Position numbers and translations under genes: made by a program. From positions 62,001 through 126,000 of the forward strand of contig CAKSFR010000001.1 in the NCBI GenBank assembly GCA_934454635.1: a stretch of DNA of 64,000 bases, in the 5' to 3' direction. Under the pieces are notes generated by a model. The model was not told where the DNA came from and ran no database searches. It saw only the letters and a list, made by a program, of their open reading frames with translations. Origin of the DNA: an uncultured Ruminiclostridium sp. Its GTDB lineage: Bacteria > Bacillota > Clostridia > Oscillospirales > Ruminococcaceae. This document shows positions 57,911-64,000 of this stretch, one piece after another; the first letter of the stretch is position 1; the number at the start of each line of letters is the position of its first letter.

Positions 57911-58023
57911 TTAAAATAGTCGTATAGTGTAAATTTTTCGCAATGATATTTTTCAAATAAATAAAATTATAAGCAAACGCAGCTATTTTTGCTAATACTT
58001 TAATAGCGGAAAGGACTTTAAAA

Positions 58024-59544
58024 ATGGCAGAACAGAAAACAATGCTTCTGATATATCCCGACTTTCTCGAAGAAGAAATGTTTAACCGCAACAAACTTGG
58101 AAATTACAGCGAGGGACTTGCGTCAATTTCCGCTGTGCTTAAACAGGGCGGGCATAACGTTCAGCTTTATCATCAGCTTTATATGCCCGAAAAGAACGAA
58201 TTTCTTGAAAAGGTAAAGAGTTTTAACCCCGATGTTATCGGTTTTTCCGCAAGAACCACGGCTATTCCGTTCATCACTGAAATGTGCGGCTGGCTCGCGG
58301 ACGATCTTCCGGATATTTTTGTTACAGTCGGCGGCTATCACGCGATTCTCGTTCCCGACGAATGTATAAAAATACGCGGCGTTGACGCGGTAACAGTCGG
58401 CGAGGGTGAATATCCCCTCCTTGACCTTATGGATTCTATCCGTGACGGAAAAATGCGTACAGATATTGAAAGTATTTATTTCAAACTTGAAAACGGAGAG
58501 ATAATCAGAAACCCTGTTCGTCCGCTTATTGAGGATCTCGACACGCTTCCCTTCCCCGATTTTGATCTGTTTGATTACGAAAATCTTGACCGCTCGAAAA
58601 ACTTTACCGCAATGGTTATGCTTTCCCGCGGATGCCTGTTCAGCTGCACATACTGCGGAAATTCGCAGTTTCGCAATATTTACCCGAATAAGCAGAAATA
58701 CTGCCGCTTCCGCAGCCCGAAAAAGGCTATCGAATTATTGGAATTGCTCCTCAGCAAGTATCCTTTTATAAAATATATCGAATTTCGCGACGCTATTTTC
58801 AATATGTACAAGGATTGGTTCTATGAATTTATGCCCATGTACATTGAGAAAATCCACCTGCCGTTTAACTGCAACCTGCGTTTTGACACCCTTGATGAGG
58901 AAATGGTAAAAATGCTCAAGGACGGCGGCTGCTACATGATCGATATCGGGCTTGAGAACGGAAACGAAGAGTTCCGCCGCAAGTATCTTCACCGCAATAT
59001 GAAGAACGATCACATGATTGAAGTTGCGAAGTGGTTCAGAAAATACAAAATAACCGCGCTTACCTATAATATAGTTGGTCTGCCGTATGAAACGCTTGAA
59101 CTGTCGCTTGAAACGGTAAAGCTTAACGCAAAGCTCGACGTGGACAAGGTTATCCCGAATATTTTCTACCCATATCCGATGACAATTCTCGAAAAAACTG
59201 CGCGTGACGGCGGATTTATCGACCCGTCGGTTGATCCGAACGACCCTGTTCAGCTTCGTATGCCACAGTATCCAAAGTATGATATTCTTTATATGGCGTA
59301 CAATTTCAATAAGTTGGTAAAGAAATATAAGGCAATTTATTCCTTGCCTGAGGCTGAAGCGAAAAAAGAGGAAGAAAAGCTCGATAAAAAGATAACCGCG
59401 AAAAATTATCCGAGAAAATTCCTGTATAAATCCGCAAAGTTCAAAGAAGATTCATTTATTTTTGCCAAGCGCACTCTTAAAAAGGTATCCCCGAAGCTGT
59501 TCATATTCCTGAAAAACAGGACCATGAAGGAAGTCAAGCAATAA
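58024..59544 (+). CDS. B12-binding-domain radical SAM protein
   Basis: The 506-aa protein has an N-terminal cobalamin-binding Rossmann domain (GGHNVQLYHQLY, NPDVIGFSARTTAIPF, VGGYHAILVPDE) and a radical SAM core with LSRGCLFSCTYCGN (the CxxxCxxC cluster site near 203-210), GLENGNEEFRRKYLHR and NIVGLPYETLE. After about residue 430 the tail is very Lys-rich. Family members methylate or rearrange varied substrates. No partner gene points to a substrate. GGAAAGGAC precedes the ATG. Confidence 0.87.
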   Translation: MAEQKTMLLIYPDFLEEEMFNRNKLGNYSEGLASISAVLKQGGHNVQLYHQLYMPEKNEFLEKVKSFNPDVIGFSARTTAIPFITEMCGWLADDLPDIFVTVGGYHAILVPDECIKIRGVDAVTVGEGEYPLLDLMDSIRDGKMRTDIESIYFKLENGEIIRNPVRPLIEDLDTLPFPDFDLFDYENLDRSKNFTAMVMLSRGCLFSCTYCGNSQFRNIYPNKQKYCRFRSPKKAIELLELLLSKYPFIKYIEFRDAIFNMYKDWFYEFMPMYIEKIHLPFNCNLRFDTLDEEMVKMLKDGGCYMIDIGLENGNEEFRRKYLHRNMKNDHMIEVAKWFRKYKITALTYNIVGLPYETLELSLETVKLNAKLDVDKVIPNIFYPYPMTILEKTARDGGFIDPSVDPNDPVQLRMPQYPKYDILYMAYNFNKLVKKYKAIYSLPEAEAKKEEEKLDKKITAKNYPRKFLYKSAKFKEDSFIFAKRTLKKVSPKLFIFLKNRTMKEVKQ

Positions 59545-59550
59545 TCAGAC

Positions 59551-59575
59551 AAGGGCTTGTACATCACAAGCCCTT
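59551..59575 (+). terminator. Hairpin after the radical SAM gene
   Basis: Perfect stem AAGGGCTTGT / ACAAGCCCTT with a 5-nt loop; the T tract is poor (TTAG), so termination may be partial and aroB may be read through. Confidence 0.6.
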
Positions 59576-59598
59576 TAGACATTTGAAAGGAAGCAATT

Positions 59599-60648
59599 AT
59601 GAGAAAAATCAGAGTAAATGCGTCACAGCCGTATGATGTTCTGATAGGAAGCGGACTGCTCGGACGCTGCGGTGAAGAGATAAAGCCGCTTGTAAACGGC
59701 AAAAAAACAGTCGTTGTGACAGATGACAATGTCGGCTCTTTCTATGCCGAAGCGCTAAAGAATTCACTCGTCGGTGAGGGGTTTTCCGTTGAAATTTTCA
59801 CTTTCCGTCACGGCGAGGAAAGCAAGTGCGCCGAAACGCTGCTCAGTCTATACGATTTTCTCGGAAGAAACAATATAACCCGCTCAGATTTTCTCATAGC
59901 TCTTGGCGGGGGTGTTGTCGGCGACCTTACGGGCTTCGCCGCAGCTACATATCTGCGGGGAATCGACTATGTGCAAATTCCCACATCTTTGCTTGCGCAG
60001 GTTGACAGCTCTGTTGGCGGAAAGACCGCAATTGACATCGCCGCAGGAAAAAATCTTGTCGGTGCGTTTAAGCAGCCAAAGCTTGTTATAGCTGATACCG
60101 ACACTCTGAAAACGCTTTCCGACGATTTCTTTATAGACGGAATGGGCGAAGTCGTAAAATATGGAATGATTTATTCAAAGCCACTTTTTGATACGCTTAA
60201 AGCAGGAAATATCCGCAGCAACCCCGAAGCTGTCATAGCGCAATGTGTTGATATAAAACGTGAAGTAGTTGAAACGGACGAGTTTGATACCGGTCTGAGA
60301 ATGATACTGAATTTCGGTCACACGCTCGGTCACGCTATTGAAAAATATTATAACTACACGGGAATTTCTCACGGAAAAGCTGTTGCTATAGGAATGTATC
60401 TCATCACCCAAACTGCGGAAAGTAAAGGGCTTATTGAGAAAAATATAAGCGGCGAATTGAAGGAATGCCTTATCGCAAACGGCCTGCCGTTTGAAACAGA
60501 GATTGACGGCGCTTCTCTTTTCGCAGGTGCGGTTAACGACAAAAAGCGTTTCTCCGACACGATCAACATTATTTTGTGCAAGGAAATCGGAAAAGCGGAA
60601 ATTGTGAAGCTGAACATTGCAGATTTCAGAAATATGCTTGAAAAATAA
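59599..60648 (+). CDS. aroB: 3-dehydroquinate synthase
   Basis: The 349-aa protein makes 3-dehydroquinate from DAHP. Motifs: ALGGGVVGDLTGFAAATYLRGI (NAD and metal region), PTSLLAQVDSSVGGKTAID, GMGEVVKYG and FGHTLGHAIE with metal-binding His. GAAAGGAAGC precedes the ATG. It is the first gene of the aroB-aroA-aroC run. Confidence 0.95.
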   Translation: MRKIRVNASQPYDVLIGSGLLGRCGEEIKPLVNGKKTVVVTDDNVGSFYAEALKNSLVGEGFSVEIFTFRHGEESKCAETLLSLYDFLGRNNITRSDFLIALGGGVVGDLTGFAAATYLRGIDYVQIPTSLLAQVDSSVGGKTAIDIAAGKNLVGAFKQPKLVIADTDTLKTLSDDFFIDGMGEVVKYGMIYSKPLFDTLKAGNIRSNPEAVIAQCVDIKREVVETDEFDTGLRMILNFGHTLGHAIEKYYNYTGISHGKAVAIGMYLITQTAESKGLIEKNISGELKECLIANGLPFETEIDGASLFAGAVNDKKRFSDTINIILCKEIGKAEIVKLNIADFRNMLEK

Positions 60649-60665
60649 TGCAGAAAGGTACTCGC

Positions 60666-61877
60666 ATGGACATAAAAATTACGCCCGCATTCCTTGGCGG
60701 AAGCATTGATATCCCACCCTCAAAGAGCATTTCCCATCGTGCGCTTATAGCGGCTTCTCTTGCTCGGGGAGAAAGCACGGTAGAAAACCTGCTTGAATGT
60801 GCAGATACAGAAGCGACAATTGAAGCTCTTACAGCACTGGGTGCAAAAATCGAACGCTGCGGAAATTCCGCAAAAATAACGGGAATTTCTAAGCCGAATA
60901 AAGAAGCAAAAATTAACTGCCGCGAAAGCGGCTCGACATTGCGGTTTATGATTCCGGTTGCGGCAGCACTCGGCACAGACGCTGAGTTCAGCGGCTGCGG
61001 AAAGCTTCCCGAGCGCCCGATTACGCCTTTTTTTGAACAGCTTCCCGAACATGGCGTTGAATTTTTAACAAAGCAAATGCCCTATCACATAAGCGGACGC
61101 TTAAACGGCGGCAGATTTACTATGGCGGGAAATATCTCATCACAGTTCATCACGGGGCTTCTTATGGCGTTTCCGCTCACGGGCGAGGATTGCGAAATAC
61201 ACATAACCACGGCGCTTGAATCAAAAGGCTATATTGATCTCACACTTGACGTTATGGAACGCTTCGGAGTGCATATCGGCGAGATTGAAAGCGGGTATTT
61301 TTCCGCCCGCGGCACTTCCTATAAACCATGCAGTTTCAGCGTTGAAGCGGACTTGTCGCAGGCGGCGTTTTTCCTCGTTGCAAACGCGATAGGATCTGAA
61401 ATTTCAATTAACGGAATTAATCCGAACAGCCGTCAGGGCGATCGCGCGATACTTGATATTACGGAAAATTTCGCTAAAAATCATGCGCCGTTTCATATAA
61501 ACGCAAGCCAGATACCCGACCTTGTGCCGATACTCACGGTGCTTGCTTGTTTTGCGGAGGGAGAATCGGAAATCACCGACTGCGAACGGCTTCGTATAAA
61601 GGAATGTGACCGTTTGGCGGCAATTTCACAGGAACTTAACAGGCTCGGGGCAAAGATTGAAATTGTTGGCGACAATTTGAAAATAACGGGCGTTAAAGAG
61701 CTTCACGGAGGCGAATGCAGCGCGTGGAACGACCATAGGATAGCAATGTCGCTTGCTGTAGCTTCAACAAGAAGCACCGCCCCGATTATTATCCGCGGAG
61801 CGGAATGTGTTTCAAAATCATATCCTCGCTTCTTTGAGGATTTCAGAATGCTTGGAGGTATTGCTGATGTCATCTAG
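60666..61877 (+). CDS. aroA: 3-phosphoshikimate 1-carboxyvinyltransferase (EPSP synthase)
   Basis: The 403-aa protein joins PEP to shikimate 3-phosphate. Seen are PPSKSISHRALIAASLARGES, ESGSTLRFMIPVAA (the GSTLRF-type loop), GGRFTMAGNISSQFITGLLMA, and C-terminal RIKECDRLAAI and NDHRIAMSLAV. The loop sequence ESGSTLRFM with Ser differs from the more common CGNSGTTLRLM. The start at 60666 follows AGAAAGG; an ATG overlapping the aroB stop is less likely. It overlaps aroC by 11 nt. Confidence 0.94.
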   Translation: MDIKITPAFLGGSIDIPPSKSISHRALIAASLARGESTVENLLECADTEATIEALTALGAKIERCGNSAKITGISKPNKEAKINCRESGSTLRFMIPVAAALGTDAEFSGCGKLPERPITPFFEQLPEHGVEFLTKQMPYHISGRLNGGRFTMAGNISSQFITGLLMAFPLTGEDCEIHITTALESKGYIDLTLDVMERFGVHIGEIESGYFSARGTSYKPCSFSVEADLSQAAFFLVANAIGSEISINGINPNSRQGDRAILDITENFAKNHAPFHINASQIPDLVPILTVLACFAEGESEITDCERLRIKECDRLAAISQELNRLGAKIEIVGDNLKITGVKELHGGECSAWNDHRIAMSLAVASTRSTAPIIIRGAECVSKSYPRFFEDFRMLGGIADVI

Positions 61878-62943
61878 CTTACATTTCGGAAATCTTTCAG
61901 TTTCAATTTTTGGTGAGTCGCACGGCGCGGGAATCGGTGTTGTAATTGATGGACTTCCCGGCGGAAAAGAAATTAACTTTGAGAAAATTCTTGATTTCAT
62001 GGCGCGCCGCGCTCCGAAAAAAGACGGCATAAGCACACGCCGCAGCGAAAAGGATTTTCCCGAAATAATGTCTGGTTATCTTAACGGAAAAACAACGGGA
62101 ACGCCGCTCTGTGCGGTTATTCGCAACACCGACCAGCATTCTGTCGACTATGGAAATATTGCTACCGTTGCGCGCCCCGGTCATGCCGATTATACAGGTT
62201 CGGTACGATATAATTACGCGAACGATCTTCGCGGCGGCGGTCATTTTTCTGGGCGCATAACAGCTCCTCTCGTTTTTGCGGGAGCTGTCTGCGCACAGAT
62301 TCTGGAGCAAGACGGAATTGTTTCAGGAGCGCACATTCTCAGCATTTCCGACGTTAATGACAGACGTTTTGACCCCGTTGATATCACAGCACAAGAACTT
62401 GAAAAAATTAAGAAAAAGGATTTCCCTGTGTTGAATGATGATATTGCAGCAGAAATGAAAGAATCTGTAAAAAAAGCCTCGGAAAAGCTTGATTCCGTAG
62501 GCGGACGTATTGAATGTGCAATTACGGGACTTCCCGCCGGCATAGGCTCCCCCATGTTTGATGGGCTTGAAAACCGTATTGCGCAGGCGGTTTTCGGTAT
62601 TCCGGCAATAAAGGGTCTGGAATTTGGCGCAGGTTTCGGATTTGCCGAAATGTGCGGTTCGCAGGCTAATGACAAGTTCACGACCGACGGGAAAAACATC
62701 AGAACACTCACAAACAACAACGGCGGCATTCTCGGCGGAATAAGTAATGGTATGCCTATCGTATTTACGGCTGCCGTAAAGCCGACGCCGTCAATAGCTC
62801 AGCCGCAACAGACGGTTGATTATGTCAAAATGGAAAACACCGTGCTTGAAATAAAAGGGCGGCATGACGCGTGCATTGTTCCGCGAGCCGTTCCGTGCGT
62901 TGAAGCTGCGGCAAATATTGCCCTGCTTTCGTTTCTGATTTGA
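61867..62943 (+). CDS. aroC: Chorismate synthase
   Basis: The 358-aa protein eliminates phosphate from EPSP to give chorismate, using reduced flavin. Motifs: FGESHGAGIGVVIDGLPGG, RRAPKKDGISTRRSEKD, RPGHADYTGSVRYNYANDLRGGGHFSGR and GGISNGMPIVFTAAVKPTPS. I start it at the ATG at 61867 behind GGAGGT; the longer frame extends back inside aroA without support. It completes a three-gene shikimate run. Confidence 0.95.
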   Translation: MSSSLHFGNLSVSIFGESHGAGIGVVIDGLPGGKEINFEKILDFMARRAPKKDGISTRRSEKDFPEIMSGYLNGKTTGTPLCAVIRNTDQHSVDYGNIATVARPGHADYTGSVRYNYANDLRGGGHFSGRITAPLVFAGAVCAQILEQDGIVSGAHILSISDVNDRRFDPVDITAQELEKIKKKDFPVLNDDIAAEMKESVKKASEKLDSVGGRIECAITGLPAGIGSPMFDGLENRIAQAVFGIPAIKGLEFGAGFGFAEMCGSQANDKFTTDGKNIRTLTNNNGGILGGISNGMPIVFTAAVKPTPSIAQPQQTVDYVKMENTVLEIKGRHDACIVPRAVPCVEAAANIALLSFLI

Positions 62944-62958
62944 AAGGAATGAGAAAAT

Positions 62959-63531
62959 TTGCAGATCCCAACAATAAAAATCAACGACAGCTTTGATATA
63001 TGTGTTTACTTTTGCTATATGCTTAATGAATTTGGCGATCTGGGCGACTGCATGATAAGCGAAATCGTTATGTCGCTTGAATCGGTAAATTATTTTGAAC
63101 TTATGACTGAAGTCGGCGTAATGGAAAAAAAGGGACTTGTCGCAACGCGTCGTGACAAGGAACGCGGCGAACGTGTTTACAGCCTTATGCCGGACGGAAA
63201 AACGCTTGCGGAAGAATTTGCGAATGTGCGTATTCCCCTTTCGATCCGAGAGCATACCGCTGAGGTTTACAACGAAGCTGCGAAGCGCATCAAACTAGAA
63301 AAGTCGATACGCTGCCATATAATTTACGATTACGAGCGCAAACGATACGATCTGAACGTGAAATTTCTCAACGAAATAAACGGAGAAATTATTCTCGATA
63401 TCATGCTTTACGCACCCGACGAGGATCGCGCAAAGGAAATGAAGGAGCGTTTTCTCTCGCGTCCGTCGTTTGTTATCCGTCGTATTATGAATATGTTCCT
63501 AAAGGACGATTTTTTCATGTATGACAACTGA
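62959..63531 (+). CDS. DUF4364 family protein (winged-helix-like)
   Basis: The 190-aa protein has an N-terminal winged-helix-like part (ICVYFCYMLNEFGDLGDCMISEIVM...YFELMTEVGVMEKKGLVATRRDKERG) and a C-terminal region rich in charged residues with SIRCHIIYDYERKRYDLNVKFL, matching DUF4364. It starts at TTG 10 nt after AAAGGA, right after aroC. A regulatory role is plausible but not shown. Confidence 0.8.
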   Translation: MQIPTIKINDSFDICVYFCYMLNEFGDLGDCMISEIVMSLESVNYFELMTEVGVMEKKGLVATRRDKERGERVYSLMPDGKTLAEEFANVRIPLSIREHTAEVYNEAAKRIKLEKSIRCHIIYDYERKRYDLNVKFLNEINGEIILDIMLYAPDEDRAKEMKERFLSRPSFVIRRIMNMFLKDDFFMYDN

Positions 63532-63539
63532 ATATAACT

Positions 63540-63570
63540 GCGGAACGCCTTTTAGTGGTGTTCCGCTTTT
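63540..63570 (+). terminator. Terminator after the aro run
   Basis: GCGGAACGCC / GGTGTTCCGC with a 7-nt loop, followed by TTTT. It ends the aroB-A-C-DUF4364 transcript. Confidence 0.8.
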
Positions 63571-63643
63571 CGATGTCCGCAAGTGTCACAATTCTCCAAT
63601 GGCGAATATACTGTAACAAAATTCATTTGCGGAGGTTATGCTT

Positions 63644-64000
63644 ATGTGCGGAATTGCAGGTTGGGCGGATTTTCGGGACGAACTCGAGAACCGCGATGAA
63701 ATAATGAAAAAAATGCGGCAGTCGATATCTCATCGCGGTCCGGACGCTTCGGGAGATTTTTTTTCTCGTCATTGTCGCCTTTCACATACGCGTCTAGCGG
63801 TAATCGACGTTGAAAACGGTGCTCAGCCGATGAACAGCGGTTGCTTTACGATTGTATATAACGGCGAGCTTTACAACACAGCGGAGTTGCGCACAGAATT
63901 GATAAAAAAAGGCTGTGAATTTATCACTCACAGCGACACGGAAGTTCTGCTGAAAGCATACATAACGTGGGGAGAACAATGTCTGCTGAAGCTGAACGGT
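63644..64000 (+). CDS. asnB: Glutamine-hydrolysing asparagine synthetase, N-terminal part (cut by window edge)
   Basis: The 119 visible residues form the class II glutamine amidotransferase domain: MCGIAGW with the nucleophile Cys2, SHRGPDASG, SHTRLAVID, GAQPM and the VYNGELYN glutamine-binding loop, then HSDTEVLLKAY. The start is set at 63644 so that Cys follows Met directly; an in-frame ATG two codons earlier (63638) is also near the GGAGG site. The synthetase domain lies outside the window, so other amidotransferases of this type cannot be fully excluded. Confidence 0.88.
   Translation, partial: MCGIAGWADFRDELENRDEIMKKMRQSISHRGPDASGDFFSRHCRLSHTRLAVIDVENGAQPMNSGCFTIVYNGELYNTAELRTELIKKGCEFITHSDTEVLLKAYITWGEQCLLKLNG

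Noticed and set aside
57911..58023. Cobalamin or other riboswitch in the leader of the B12-binding radical SAM gene
   Set aside because: The leader is only about 105 nt, AT-rich, and shows no B12-box or stable multi-stem fold.

Overview
The window is one contig of a spore-forming, low-to-mid GC Gram-positive, most likely a member of the Clostridia close to Ruminococcaceae/Oscillospiraceae. The pointers are a complete spoIIIAA-AH operon, strong AGGAGG-type ribosome binding sites, TTGACA-17-TATAAT promoters, the Firmicute order asp23-nusB-xseA-xseB-ispA-dxs-tlyA-nadK-argR-recN, and a surface CAP protein with a Thr-rich linker. Placement below class is inference.

Layout. 0-14.3 kb: start of a cardiolipin synthase, a membrane GH25 lysozyme, rlmA, a HAD phosphatase, a membrane diguanylate cyclase, then a run holding three methylthioadenosine-salvage genes (nucleoside phosphorylase, mtnA, MTA/SAH deaminase), cca, a second MreB-like gene, mutS2 and tam. 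14.3-19.0 kb: spoIIIAA-AH. 19.0-29.4 kb: asp23 to dut, covering transcription antitermination, exonuclease VII, isoprenoid synthesis, NAD kinase, ArgR, RecN and dUTPase. 29.5-35.5 kb: mreB-mreC-mreD-PBP2-minD-like-mgsA, the elongation and division-site machinery. 35.5-38.5 kb on the minus strand: two hypotheticals, tyrA and a Xer-type tyrosine recombinase. 46.4-53.6 kb: degV, tRNA-Gly, birA-bioY, glgP, an amidase-like gene, a truncated GNAT and a DUF2325/DUF3793 pair. 53.6-64 kb: an HD-GYP protein, feoAB, a CAP protein, a B12-binding radical SAM protein, aroB-aroA-aroC, a DUF4364 gene and the start of asnB.

The most striking feature is a 7,740-bp integrated filamentous phage (inovirus-like prophage) at about 38.5-46.3 kb. 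Its minus-strand operon encodes, in order: a small ssDNA-binding-like protein, two tiny single-span membrane proteins (one of 41 aa), a classic signal-peptide-bearing major coat protein, a ribbon-helix-helix protein, a Zot/pI ATPase, a 594-aa signal-peptide plus C-terminal-anchor adsorption protein, a pVI-like protein, a Rep_trans-family replication initiator, an ASCH-domain protein and a Cys-rich protein. The first four follow the order V-VII-IX-VIII of Escherichia coli filamentous phages. A divergent XRE repressor faces this operon across two operator-like palindromes, and a 0.9-kb non-coding block full of hairpins is the likely origin/packaging region. The element carries no integrase. It is bounded by 65-bp direct repeats (one mismatch) lying directly upstream of the chromosomal xer gene. 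The xer-proximal end holds a perfect 30-bp palindrome (12-bp arms, 6-bp centre; equally 11-6-11, the Xer/dif layout). Both ends of the element keep a TATAAT -10 with an appropriate -35 exactly 17 bp away, so insertion preserves the xer promoter.

Other points of interest: a shared metal-repressor-like operator (GGTTAGCTT-N3-CTAACTT) in front of the HD-GYP and DUF2325/DUF3793 genes but not at the feoA promoter; a glgP terminator whose 3' arm is the Shine-Dalgarno sequence of the next gene; and a spoIIIAA frame that runs 116 nt into spoIIIAB.
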